DNA from: ENR-C587 sp942493235
GTDB taxonomy: Bacteria > Bacteroidota > Ignavibacteria > Kapaibacteriales > UBA2268
Length of the DNA: 64,000 bases
Direction of reading: 5' to 3'
NCBI GenBank assembly: GCA_942493235.1
Contig: OW818676.1
Span: 1,860,001-1,924,000 of the forward strand
The stretch's first letter is position 1. Each line of letters opens with the position of its first letter. Below, piece after piece: positions 32,466 through 42,884 of the stretch. The translations under genes were made by a program, and so were the position numbers. The notes under the pieces were generated by a model, which was not told the origin of the DNA, made no database searches, and saw only the letters and a program-made list of their open reading frames with translations.

Positions 32466-34172
32466 TTACGGTGTTTTACCTTCACTGCCCGGGCGGGGCA
32501 ATATTGGGGGTTTTTCCTGTGATTTGTCTTTTTTCTGCATTTCAATCATTTTTACGAAAATTGCCGGAGAGCAGCAGCTAACTGGTACTCCGCCGGATTC
32601 AGCTCCGCATGTGCCGTTAAATACTTCATACGCGTCTCCGCACTCCTGTATCTGTGAAAACATAGATAGCGGAGTGCCTACTAAGTCAACGCCGCGAACC
32701 AATTCATCGGGTCTGCCATCTACATATACTTTATAAACTTCTGTCGGCATTACATTGAATGAATTTGGTATAGTTCTGCCGGTAATAGTGAATCCTCCGG
32801 TAATATCTTCGAAATAATAACCGTATTCTTTATTTTGATCTTTGCATTCTTCAATTAATTTCTTGCGTAATTGCTCTTTTGAAAGGGGAGCGGTAGTTGA
32901 TATAATAAGATTTGATTGTCTTGATACCGGTTGATAGCCGGTTTCAGCTCTTCCATGACCGTTAGATTTTTGGAATCCTTGTATAGGATTACGAGACATG
33001 AGGAAATCTTTTAATACACCTTTATCAACTATTGTTACCTTCTTACCTTCAACGCCTTCGTCATCATATTTATAATATCCGTTTAAGTCCGTATTATCTA
33101 ATTTTTTCTGAGATGGGTCGCAATATACTGTCATAGTAGTAGGTAATATTTTCTCATTAATCATTTTTTTAAAGGTTTGTCCTTCACTTTCGATTTTCTG
33201 GCGGTGCCCTTCAACTCTATGACCGAATATCTCGTGGAAAAATACGCCAGATGCTCTACCGGATAATATTGCCGGACCCGAATATGGGTCAACTACAGGT
33301 GCTACCCTAAGCAGAGCAAGCTTTGTAACCATTTCTTGAGCGTCTTTTACAATCGATGCTTCACTTGGCAAATCGCTTGGTTTATATGCAAAATAAGATT
33401 TATATAGCGGTAATTCCATGCCGTCCTCCGATTTGCTTTCTCCGTCAATTCCCATTCTGACAGCTGCATAGTTCTCTGCTATTTTAGTACCTTCACTTGA
33501 AACAAGGTATTTTCTTTGTATAGAGAAATTGACATAAGCAGAGCCCTGATATATATTTTTATCATTTAAATATATTGCCGATACATTTTTTAATCTTGTC
33601 TTCCAAATATCGAAATCCAAAATATAGTCTTTGGGATTCAATGCCGGTTCGTAGTAATTTGTGGGTTTTTCAATTTTCGAAAAATCATCAGATAAATCTT
33701 CACTTGCTACTTTAACGGCAACATTTGCTTTTACCTTTGCATATTTATCAACAGCTTCAAGGTAAGTTTTATTAGTTATATTCCATAATGTCTGCCTAAT
33801 TGCATTTTCATTATCTTCAATACTTAACGGAGTTCCTGTTGGGAAATCAAAATCAAATCCCATACCGTTGTTTCTGATTTCGTGAGTATTATCAATGGTG
33901 TAATCACCGACTCTGACCGTTACCGTCAATTGCCTTGACTTATTGTCGCTAACATTTGTAATATTACCGAATTCAGCACTAATGTATTGATGCTTGGATT
34001 CGGTAATTCTATATGAAATGTAAAACGGAGGCACTTCTTGCTTTTTAAGCTCAGCCATTTCTCTTTTAATTTCATTATCTAATAAGTCAATCAATTTGTC
34101 TTGACTATACAAAGAAAATTGACACATAATGATAAGACTTGAAACCAATAGTAGATTGCGGAAATGTTTCAT
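32466..34172 (-). CDS. Exported TldD-like zinc metallopeptidase
   Basis: A 568-residue TldD family protein with a signal peptide (LLLVSSLIIMCQFSLYS). GPAILSGRASGVFFHEIFGH, then RVEGHRQ (His at about 313) carries the TldD HExxxH metal motif with the family's following EG. Later come GYYKYDDEGVEGKKVTIVDK, NGHGRAETGYQPVSRQSNLI and, near the end, GTCGAESGGVPVSC, all typical of TldD. It should be the active subunit and the downstream TldE-like gene its partner. The N-terminal ~180 residues are an added, exported domain shared by both genes, which implies an ancient duplication. The gene is first in the operon, after a 515-nt gene-free region. Confidence 0.8.
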   Translation of the reverse strand: MKHFRNLLLVSSLIIMCQFSLYSQDKLIDLLDNEIKREMAELKKQEVPPFYISYRITESKHQYISAEFGNITNVSDNKSRQLTVTVRVGDYTIDNTHEIRNNGMGFDFDFPTGTPLSIEDNENAIRQTLWNITNKTYLEAVDKYAKVKANVAVKVASEDLSDDFSKIEKPTNYYEPALNPKDYILDFDIWKTRLKNVSAIYLNDKNIYQGSAYVNFSIQRKYLVSSEGTKIAENYAAVRMGIDGESKSEDGMELPLYKSYFAYKPSDLPSEASIVKDAQEMVTKLALLRVAPVVDPYSGPAILSGRASGVFFHEIFGHRVEGHRQKIESEGQTFKKMINEKILPTTMTVYCDPSQKKLDNTDLNGYYKYDDEGVEGKKVTIVDKGVLKDFLMSRNPIQGFQKSNGHGRAETGYQPVSRQSNLIISTTAPLSKEQLRKKLIEECKDQNKEYGYYFEDITGGFTITGRTIPNSFNVMPTEVYKVYVDGRPDELVRGVDLVGTPLSMFSQIQECGDAYEVFNGTCGAESGGVPVSCCSPAIFVKMIEMQKKDKSQEKPPILPRPGSEGKTP

Positions 34173-34688
34173 AATGTACCCTAACTGTTGAAAAATGATA
34201 TTAACTAAAACTTAAAATACGAAAATTAATATTAATATAAAAGAAAAATTATGCAATGATTATGTAAATATTAGTACGCATATAAATTATAATAGTTTCT
34301 TGAAATTAAAAAAAGTTTCTTTCACCGTTGTAAATAAGTAAGAATAAAAATAAAAAAAAAACAGTGAGACAATTTAGACGATAAATATGTGATTGGGGAC
34401 ATTAGCTTAGATTAGTAGCTTTTTTCGCCGCCTCTTTAGTAAAGTAACGGCACAAGTTGATAAGTCATAATTCAATTATCAAGTATTTATTTTAAGAAAA
34501 ATTGGTAAAAACCTTATTAAAAGGTATTATTTTGAAAAATATCAAAATTTGGTAAAGTATTTGATAGTATTTGATTGCATAATAGGCAATATTTAGGTTG
34601 TCTAATATAGTTTATTGTAAATAATAGAGATTATCCTATTTGGAAATAAATCGGGTAAAATACTAATGAATTTAGAGCGAGGCAAAGA
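34173..34688. other. Gene-free region between divergent operons
   Basis: About 515 AT-rich bases between the TldD-like gene (leftward) and the giant glycosyltransferase gene (rightward). It should contain both promoters. I see no reading frame, strong hairpin or repeat family member here, apart from a CCTCTTTAG string also present in the MITE-like repeats. Confidence 0.4.
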
Positions 34689-37600
34689 ATGGAAATAAGT
34701 TATTGTACATATTCGGATAAGGATAATTTGCTTAAAGCATTATCGCTGATAAATTCAATTGTTAGAAATAGTGAGTCTGCTAAGCAATATATAATATGTA
34801 TGGATGAGCTTTCGAGATTGCTTATTAATAAGCTGAAAATTCCGAATGTGCAGACTATCGCCCTGCATGAAATTATAGCAAATGATGAACTACTGAAAAA
34901 TTCGAAAATACATTTTGAATCGCTTGATAACAAGGCTTTACTCACATTTTCGATTATCGAATATTTAATAGCAAATAGTGAAAGCGAACATATCTGTTTT
35001 GTAGATTCAAGCACATATTTCTTTGCTTCTCCCGAAGAGATTTGGACAAGTCTTACAATAGATTCCAATTTATATAAGTTAAGTAAAAATAAAGAAATAA
35101 TATTTATAAGTACCGCTAAAAGTGAAAAATCAAAAGAAAGCATTTCTCGAATTAAGCACGCACTTTTATTTAAGGAAATAAGTAAGACAAGGTCGGAATT
35201 AATTGATGAATTGATGACCGTAGCTGAATATGATTTTCACGAAATTAATAGACCGGCTATTTTATTTAATCTAACAGACCTCACTAAATCAAAAATTACA
35301 AACTATGAAAATAATATATATTTAGATAATATTAAACTAATTGCATATAATTTCTTGGAATTGAAATTTATCAATCAATTTATTATTATCCCCTCTAAAG
35401 ACCCGAATACCCAATTATCTGAAGATGTTATACAGTCCTGCTATGTTAAATATATTGAGGAATTGTACAATTCATTAGTATCGGTAAGAGGCTATTTGTC
35501 TGATTTTAGTGAAGGATTAAATAATAAAGATTTGCTTACCGACCAGCATACTTTTATTGCTTTTAAATCGGTATTTGACGAATTAAGCAAGCAAGAATTA
35601 CCATATAAAACCTTTGACTTAGGAAATAATCTTCGATGCTATGTTCCTGAGCAGATAGTCGAAAGTATTAATCCTACGAGTATGATTAATAGCTTAAACT
35701 TTGATTTAGATAAGATAAAGGGGCAGAATTCGCTACTTGAAATTATGCACAATAAGAAAATCAGCAGAGAAATAAAGACTCTATATATAATTGGAGCTCA
35801 TAAATTCGGCGAGCTCGAAGTATTTAATTATATATTTCCGAAGCTTGAAAATATCTATTTATTTGAACCGATTAAGACTCTCTACGATTATCTGAAAGGA
35901 TATGAAGAAGTTGATGAACGAATTAAAGTGCTTAACTTCGCTATTAGTGATTTTAACGGAATAGCTGAATTTAATATTGCCGATAACGAGGGGGCATCAA
36001 GTTCACTTTATGAATACAGCGACCAGAAAGAATTACCTCCTTTTATTAAAACTATAAAAAAAATCGAAGTGCAGGTTCACAGTTTGCAGACGATTATTGA
36101 TGAATTTAAATTATCAAAACCTGATATGCTCTTTATTGATGCTCAGGGAGCGGAGTTTGAGATTCTAAACAGCATTAAATCAAATATATTGCCGGAGCTT
36201 ATTATTATACATAGTAAAGTTAATAAAATTGAAATGTTTAAAGGCAAAAGACTTCTAAAAGATGTTATCAGTCTGCTATCACCTGAATTTGACTATGTAG
36301 GCTACACACCCTTAGATGCTTATTATCCTAATCACGGAAATGCACTGTTTGTTAATTGTAATTATTCATCAATGTTACTTGAAAATTATGAAGAGCCCGT
36401 AATGCCGGCTAATGTAAGCGAAAAATTCAAAGTATCGGCAATTATCTCTACATATAATTCGGAAATATTTATGCGTGGTTGTATGCAAGATTTAGTCGAG
36501 CAGACTTTATTTGAAATGGAGCAATTAGAAATTATAGTTATTGATAGTGCCTCAAGCCAGAGCGAGCAGGCAATTGTCCGAGAATATCAAAATATATATG
36601 GTAATGAAAAAATTAAATACATTAGAACAGAAGAAAGAGTAACTTTATATAAGGCTTGGAATATTGGTATCAATCTGGCTAAAGGGCAATATATCACTAA
36701 TGCCAATACTGACGATAGGCACAGAAAAGATGCACTTGAATTAATGGCAGTATATCTTGATAATCATATTGATACAGGTTTAGTTTATGCCGATCAATTG
36801 ATTACCAATAAAGAAAATGATACTTTTGAAGATACTAATGCAAATCAGCGTTGGGGCTGGGATGAGTTCGATTATTCAATCTTAGAAAAACGCTGCATTA
36901 TCGGTCCAGCACCTATGTGGAGAAAGTCCATTCATGAATTATACGGCTATTTTCATGAAGAATTTGTATCAGCCGCTGATTATGAGTTTTGGCTTAGAAT
37001 AGGGAGGTTTGTTAAATTTTATCGTTATCCCGATATATTGGGTCTTTATTATTATAATCCCAATGGTTTAGAGCATCAGGGAGTAGTCGGTAAGAACGAA
37101 ACCGAAATGATACGTAAAGAGTATTCTCTGACTTTTCAAGAGTCCACTATCCCTGTATCTATTAGTATTAATGAACTTAACAGTTTGCCTTACAGAAAAA
37201 CAATGAATATCTCAAAAGTAAGCGTAATAATGCCTACTGCCGGTAATCGAATTGATTTCATTAAGTCGGCGATTAGCTCGGTTTTAAATCAATCCTATAA
37301 TAATTTGGAATTGATAATCATCAATGACGGCGGGGAAGACTTTAAATACTTAATTGATGAATTTAACGACAGCCGTATAAGATATTTTCATTATGCAGTG
37401 AATATGGGACGTTCTTATGCCCGTAATTTTGGGATAAACAATGCAGTAGGTAAATATATAGCTTACTTAGATGATGACGATTTATATTATGAAAATCATT
37501 TACAGACTTTAGTTGATTTCTTGGAGTGTAGTGGAGAATTTATTGCATACACCGATGCTTTTAGAGCAGAACAAGTAAAAGATGGGGACAACTACCGGAC

Positions 37601-40600
37601 TATAAACAGAGAAATCGTATATTCGCAAGACTTTGATTACGATGCCATATTAGTTGGCAATTTTATCCCTAATCTCTGTATAATTCACAGAAAAGAATGC
37701 ACAGATCTGCTCGGAGCTTTCGATGAATCCCTTCATACTCATGAAGACTGGGATCTATGGATAAAATTATCACGTAGATACAAGTTCTACCATATCCCGA
37801 CAGCTACTTGTGAATTCTCTTGGCGGACTGATGGCAGCTCTACTACCAGCTCAAACAGAAAAGATTTTATAAAGACGAAAGAGAAAATATTTAAAAAATA
37901 TAGCCAATACTCACTAAATAATGCGAAAGTAATAAATATGCAGTCTGCCGATTTGAATGTGTTAAAATCAGAATTGAATTATTATGATAAACCCGATTCT
38001 TTCTCAATTATTATCCCCGTATTTAATAATTTGACTTATACAAAAAATTGTATTGATTCGATAATTAAGACTAATAATAAAAAAATTCCTGTTGAATTGA
38101 TTGTTATCAATAATGCATCGACAGACGGAACTGCTGAATATTTGAACAACTTAGCTGCAAAAAAGATGATTAAGCTGATTAATAATGCCGATAACTTAGC
38201 ATTTTCAATTGCTTGCAATCAAGGGGCAAAAATCTCTGCCGGTAAGTATTTGATTTTCTTGAATAATGACACACAAGTAAGTGATGGCTGGATTGATTCA
38301 CTGCTTAAAGTATTTATTGAAGACGAGAATGTCGCAATTCAGGGAGCGAAATTATTATATCCGAACAATACCGTTCAACATTGCGGAGTAGTTTACGGCT
38401 ATTTGAGCAAGACAGTAAAAGCTCACTATCATATATATTTAAATGCTCCATACGATGCCGACAGAGTCTGCAAAAGTCGTGAATTCCAGATGGTTACCGG
38501 AGCATGCTTGGCTATCAGGGCAAAAATATTTCAAGAAATTAACGGATTTGATGAGAATTACCATTTCGGGCATGAGGATTTAGACTTATGTTTGAAATCC
38601 CGCAAAGCCGGATATAAAGTATGGTATAATGCTGAATGTACTGTTGTCCACTATGAGTCAATTACTAAGGTATCGATTAATATTAAAAATTACGATAGAT
38701 TTTACATTGATTCCGAAGGCAACGATAATAAAAATAATACTTACTTCGTAGAAAAATGGGGCGACTTTATTGAGATTGATGACGATAAATATTATGAAGA
38801 AGACCGAATGATTGGTTTGATTACTAATCCTGTTATAAAAGCTGAATTCTTGCAGAGAATTGAATTGATTATTCAGGAATTGTCAAAATATATTCAAAAA
38901 AATGATGAAAATAGGATAATACAGCTAATAGACATATTATTCGAAAAATTGATTTCTCCTAAAGCTATTACCGAATATGATGTTTATAATGTATCTGAGC
39001 AGAGGCTAATTAATGCCGAACGTTTCATTTCAGATACATCAACTAACAATACTAACGAATCGGTAACCGAAGCTAATCCCCTAAATGTCAATGAACCCGT
39101 AATTGAGAGTGTTAATTATATAAAACCGATTGAAGAAATTAGAAAAGATAAAAAAGCAGAATTGCTCTCTAATACTACTAAAAAGAGGATTCTATTTGTA
39201 ATGTACGGGTATAATGAAACCGGTGGTGGAACTACATTTCCTAAATCAGTAGCAAAAGAATTATCAAATCGCGGTTATCAGTTGGGCGTATTTTATGCTA
39301 TGCCGAAAGTAAATCGGCAAGAGCCGGAGTATTCAATGGATATTGATTTTGATGGTGATATTATTCTTTATGGTCTCTATAATAGACCTGCAATTTTTAC
39401 TGACCAAAATCATCCCGAAAGAGAAATTAATGATGAACAGATAAATCGAAAATTTAGAGAAGTACTCGATGATTATAAGCCCGAATTAGTGCATTATCAT
39501 AATTTCCATGGTTTAACTATGTCTATTGCTGATGAAGTTAAGCTTAGGAATATTCCGAGCCTATTTACTACTCATAATTACTATATAATAGATCCAAATC
39601 TATATATGATTAACAATGATTTGAGCTTATGGAATAATACAGATTTGATTTCTAATTCACAGTCAGTAAACGATAATCCCGAAAAATTTGAATTGTATAA
39701 GCAGCGTAGTGAAAAAGCCAGAAAGCTAATTAATGAAGTCATCGACTTGACTATTCCGGTATCTACGCGGCAGAAAAAGCTATTTGAAGAGTTTGGCTGC
39801 AATTCTGAGAAAATGAAGGTAGTGCATCAAGCCAATTCCATAGTAGATAAACTGTCTGCTTCAGAAACTATAATAACAAGTCAAAACCGAGATATTGCAC
39901 TTCCGATGCGTTTCGGATTTATTGGCGGAGTAATGCCCCACAAAGGCGTACATTATATAGCTCTTGCTGCTCAGTATTTCGATAAATCCTTAGCAGAATT
40001 CCATATTTTCGGATTTGTATCACCGGAATATATGAATGTACTGCGTCAGATTGATAAAAAAGAAAACTTGATATTCCATAATGAATATAAAATAGAAGAC
40101 CTTGAAGAAATTGGCTTAAAAATTGATATATCAATTGTGCCGAGTATCTGGGAAGATTGTGCTCCTTTGGTGATTTTAGAATTATTAGCTTTGAAATTAC
40201 CGGTTATCGGGGCAAATATTGGAGGAATTCCCGATTTTATAATTGAAAATGAAAACGGTTTTCTATACAAATATAATTCTTTAGAGGATTTAGTCCGTAC
40301 TATTGATAAATGTATAAGAAATATTGATTTAATAAAACAAATGCGTGCAAATATCAAACTTGAGCATAGTTTTGATAAATATGTAACGCATATAATTAGT
40401 ATTTATAATACTTTGAAAGATGCGAATATGCAAGACCCATTTAGTTTCGAACTAAATATTAACAAGACTTCAAGTCCGGCTCCTGAAGAGCATAATCCCC
40501 TGCCTATTTATAACCAAGCTCCGGCACCGATTGACAGCGAGACTGATGAAGAATTTATTAAGGACTATTTGCAGAAAGCCAAATTTTCAATATTGGATTT

Positions 40601-42578
40601 TAAAATCGCTAATGATAATGAATTAGACTATTTCGATTTAAATCTAATCGTTAGAGTGAAAAAAAATCAGAACACTGCCGAAATCAGCGATTCTAAACTT
40701 CATGAAATTGAAGAAAATATTGCTATTGAATCAACAAAAGAAATGGCTAATAATAACCACAGCATTCCCCAAGATGACATTGTCGATGAAATGCCGGACT
40801 ACCAGCCGCAGATAAATATAGTTTGGGAGGGTACTCAATTCGTTTATCATAGTCTTGCTTTAATTAATAGAGAGCAGTGTGCTAATATAATTGATTCGGA
40901 AGTTGCCGAATTAACAATTGTACCTTATGAAAACGACAGATTCTTTGATGAAGAGAACGAGAAATATGTAAAATTGGCTAATCACGACATAAGATATAAA
41001 AACAAAAATCTACCGCAGCGAATTAAAAACCTGCCTTATGCTTGGATTAGGCATCAGTGGCCACCAAAAGATGAACCACCTGTAGGAGCAAAATGGATAA
41101 TTATGCAACCTTGGGAATTCACGGCATTACGCAAAGACCATGCAGAAATATTCAAAATGGCAGCAGAGATTTGGACTCCGTCTAACTTTTCTCGTAAAGC
41201 GTTTATTGATTCGGGCATAGATTTTAATAAAGTGCAGATAATTCCAAATGGAATTGATCCGGAACTTTTCACTCCGCTTGGAGCAAAATATCCTATTCCT
41301 ACATTAAAGAGATTTAAGATACTATATGTAGGCGGTACAATTTACCGTAAGGGAATTGATGTATTGTTAGATGCGTATCTTGCAGCATTTTCTAAAGATG
41401 ACGATGTATGCTTGATAATTAAAGACATTGGCGGCGATAGCTTCTATAAAGGTAATACTTCGAAAGATAAAATAAATGAAATTAAAAATAATCCTGATTT
41501 ACCTGAAGTTCATTACATAGACTCTCATCTAACTGAATTGGAGATGGCTGCTCTATATAGAAATTGCGACATATTTGTTAGCCCATACCGAGGGGAAGGG
41601 TTCTCTCTTCCTACTTTGGAAGCAATGGCTTGCGGTCTGCCGGTAATGGTAACTAAGGGTGGTTCAACCGATGATTTCGTTGACGAAGAAGTCGGCTGGC
41701 TTATTCCATCTACATCAAGATCTATTGGCAATAAAATGGACGACTATGAGCTTACTCACGAAGCTTATTTGCTTGAGCCGGAGCCTGAAGAATTTCAGAA
41801 AATGCTCAGATTCGTTTATGCCGAGCCGAGCTTAGTATTCCTAAAAGGAACTAAAGCCAGCTATAGAGCAAGAGCACAGTGGACTTGGAATCTTGCAACA
41901 TTGAAAATGTTTAGTCGCTTAGACTCGCTCTACGGTACCGACATGGCAAAACAAGCTGCTAAGAAATTAGAAACAAAAGATGATGTGATAAATAAATTTG
42001 CTCAAGCTGTAATTTCTTTTGAGCGAAAGAATTTCGAGAAAGCACTTCTAATATTTAATGATATTATTCTGTCCGAAGAATTGCCGAATAAATATAAAGT
42101 TCATATATATCATACTTTAGCTCTACATTTTATTCTAAATAACGAAGTTGAAAAAGGTACTCAATTATTGGAAATTGCTGTTAAGGATATTATCGAGCAT
42201 CCGGATAATAAATATCTTAGAGCAGTTGTCAATGCAAAAACCGGCAACTATGAAGATGTATATAATACTCTTACGGAATTATACGATAATTGGACTTTCA
42301 AAAAGTACGACTCTACTTTAGGTATAGCTTTAGATGATTTGCTTACATTAAATGGTGAGACCAGCTATTTAGACGGAGATTTGGAGACTGCTATGACACT
42401 GTTTTCTGAAGCACTGAAATTCAATGCCGATAACTACGATGCCTGCTACGGTTCCGCTCTTTGCTTTATAGAAGTAGGGGCTAATAGCGAAGCACGCAAT
42501 ATGCTCGAATGGGCAATTAGACTAAAGCCCGATTTTGCCGAAGCTCACGAAGAGATTTGGAAATTAGATAATGATTAA
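34689..42578 (+). CDS. Giant fused glycosyltransferase/FkbM methyltransferase/TPR protein
   Basis: A single 2629-residue chain of enzyme modules. From the N-terminus: a GT8-like nucleotide-sugar domain (about 1-270; SYCTYSDKDNLLKALSLINS, FVDSSTYFF); a FkbM-type methyltransferase (about 360-560; LFIDAQGAEFEIL at 477); three GT2 domains starting near 577 (VSAIISTYNS, acidic NTDDRH at 671), 842 (VSVIMPTAGNR, LDDDDL at 926) and 1104 (FSIIIPVFNN, NNDT at 1191); a GT4 domain from 1499 (ILFVMYGYNETGGG, EDCAPLVILELLA); a second GT4 from about 2042 (ILYVGGTIYRKGIDVLLDAY, GEGFSLPTLEAMACG at about 2300); and TPR repeats to the end. It probably assembles a surface glycan in the cytoplasm, each module adding one sugar. 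No TM segment or signal is seen. The start has GAGG upstream. Confidence 0.85.
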   Translation: MEISYCTYSDKDNLLKALSLINSIVRNSESAKQYIICMDELSRLLINKLKIPNVQTIALHEIIANDELLKNSKIHFESLDNKALLTFSIIEYLIANSESEHICFVDSSTYFFASPEEIWTSLTIDSNLYKLSKNKEIIFISTAKSEKSKESISRIKHALLFKEISKTRSELIDELMTVAEYDFHEINRPAILFNLTDLTKSKITNYENNIYLDNIKLIAYNFLELKFINQFIIIPSKDPNTQLSEDVIQSCYVKYIEELYNSLVSVRGYLSDFSEGLNNKDLLTDQHTFIAFKSVFDELSKQELPYKTFDLGNNLRCYVPEQIVESINPTSMINSLNFDLDKIKGQNSLLEIMHNKKISREIKTLYIIGAHKFGELEVFNYIFPKLENIYLFEPIKTLYDYLKGYEEVDERIKVLNFAISDFNGIAEFNIADNEGASSSLYEYSDQKELPPFIKTIKKIEVQVHSLQTIIDEFKLSKPDMLFIDAQGAEFEILNSIKSNILPELIIIHSKVNKIEMFKGKRLLKDVISLLSPEFDYVGYTPLDAYYPNHGNALFVNCNYSSMLLENYEEPVMPANVSEKFKVSAIISTYNSEIFMRGCMQDLVEQTLFEMEQLEIIVIDSASSQSEQAIVREYQNIYGNEKIKYIRTEERVTLYKAWNIGINLAKGQYITNANTDDRHRKDALELMAVYLDNHIDTGLVYADQLITNKENDTFEDTNANQRWGWDEFDYSILEKRCIIGPAPMWRKSIHELYGYFHEEFVSAADYEFWLRIGRFVKFYRYPDILGLYYYNPNGLEHQGVVGKNETEMIRKEYSLTFQESTIPVSISINELNSLPYRKTMNISKVSVIMPTAGNRIDFIKSAISSVLNQSYNNLELIIINDGGEDFKYLIDEFNDSRIRYFHYAVNMGRSYARNFGINNAVGKYIAYLDDDDLYYENHLQTLVDFLECSGEFIAYTDAFRAEQVKDGDNYRTINREIVYSQDFDYDAILVGNFIPNLCIIHRKECTDLLGAFDESLHTHEDWDLWIKLSRRYKFYHIPTATCEFSWRTDGSSTTSSNRKDFIKTKEKIFKKYSQYSLNNAKVINMQSADLNVLKSELNYYDKPDSFSIIIPVFNNLTYTKNCIDSIIKTNNKKIPVELIVINNASTDGTAEYLNNLAAKKMIKLINNADNLAFSIACNQGAKISAGKYLIFLNNDTQVSDGWIDSLLKVFIEDENVAIQGAKLLYPNNTVQHCGVVYGYLSKTVKAHYHIYLNAPYDADRVCKSREFQMVTGACLAIRAKIFQEINGFDENYHFGHEDLDLCLKSRKAGYKVWYNAECTVVHYESITKVSINIKNYDRFYIDSEGNDNKNNTYFVEKWGDFIEIDDDKYYEEDRMIGLITNPVIKAEFLQRIELIIQELSKYIQKNDENRIIQLIDILFEKLISPKAITEYDVYNVSEQRLINAERFISDTSTNNTNESVTEANPLNVNEPVIESVNYIKPIEEIRKDKKAELLSNTTKKRILFVMYGYNETGGGTTFPKSVAKELSNRGYQLGVFYAMPKVNRQEPEYSMDIDFDGDIILYGLYNRPAIFTDQNHPEREINDEQINRKFREVLDDYKPELVHYHNFHGLTMSIADEVKLRNIPSLFTTHNYYIIDPNLYMINNDLSLWNNTDLISNSQSVNDNPEKFELYKQRSEKARKLINEVIDLTIPVSTRQKKLFEEFGCNSEKMKVVHQANSIVDKLSASETIITSQNRDIALPMRFGFIGGVMPHKGVHYIALAAQYFDKSLAEFHIFGFVSPEYMNVLRQIDKKENLIFHNEYKIEDLEEIGLKIDISIVPSIWEDCAPLVILELLALKLPVIGANIGGIPDFIIENENGFLYKYNSLEDLVRTIDKCIRNIDLIKQMRANIKLEHSFDKYVTHIISIYNTLKDANMQDPFSFELNINKTSSPAPEEHNPLPIYNQAPAPIDSETDEEFIKDYLQKAKFSILDFKIANDNELDYFDLNLIVRVKKNQNTAEISDSKLHEIEENIAIESTKEMANNNHSIPQDDIVDEMPDYQPQINIVWEGTQFVYHSLALINREQCANIIDSEVAELTIVPYENDRFFDEENEKYVKLANHDIRYKNKNLPQRIKNLPYAWIRHQWPPKDEPPVGAKWIIMQPWEFTALRKDHAEIFKMAAEIWTPSNFSRKAFIDSGIDFNKVQIIPNGIDPELFTPLGAKYPIPTLKRFKILYVGGTIYRKGIDVLLDAYLAAFSKDDDVCLIIKDIGGDSFYKGNTSKDKINEIKNNPDLPEVHYIDSHLTELEMAALYRNCDIFVSPYRGEGFSLPTLEAMACGLPVMVTKGGSTDDFVDEEVGWLIPSTSRSIGNKMDDYELTHEAYLLEPEPEEFQKMLRFVYAEPSLVFLKGTKASYRARAQWTWNLATLKMFSRLDSLYGTDMAKQAAKKLETKDDVINKFAQAVISFERKNFEKALLIFNDIILSEELPNKYKVHIYHTLALHFILNNEVEKGTQLLEIAVKDIIEHPDNKYLRAVVNAKTGNYEDVYNTLTELYDNWTFKKYDSTLGIALDDLLTLNGETSYLDGDLETAMTLFSEALKFNADNYDACYGSALCFIEVGANSEARNMLEWAIRLKPDFAEAHEEIWKLDND

Positions 42579-42665
42579 TTGGCTTAGATAATGACTAATA
42601 GATTCAGATAATGATTAATTGGATTAGATAATGATTAATAGATTCAGATAATGATTAGCTAATTT
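42566..42665 (+). repeat. 20-bp tandem repeat, five units, overlapping gene end
   Basis: Five adjacent 20-base units begin AGATAATGAYTA (42566, 42586, 42606, 42626, 42646); units alternate between ATTGGMTT and ATAGATTC endings, so the underlying period may be 40. The first unit contains the last codons and the TAA of the giant glycosyltransferase gene. It probably expanded by slippage from the coding end. Confidence 0.8.
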
Positions 42666-42884
42666 AAAATTGTGCAAATAAAGATTCGTTCGCATTAGGG
42701 AGCAAGCAATTGATTGATATATATGAATAATAAGATTTAATACTGGTATTCTTCATCTTGCTCTATAATTTTATTTTCTTTGAATTTTAGACAAAACTTC
42801 GTATATTCTGTTAAATTATGAATATAATCTTATTAAGCTTATATTGTAATTGAGAGTATTCTCAAAGACTAAACGGAGTTTCTT

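Noticed and set aside
34173..34688. A riboswitch or small RNA upstream of the giant glycosyltransferase
   Set aside because: No conserved aptamer-like motif or strong stem could be recognised; the region is plain AT-rich sequence.
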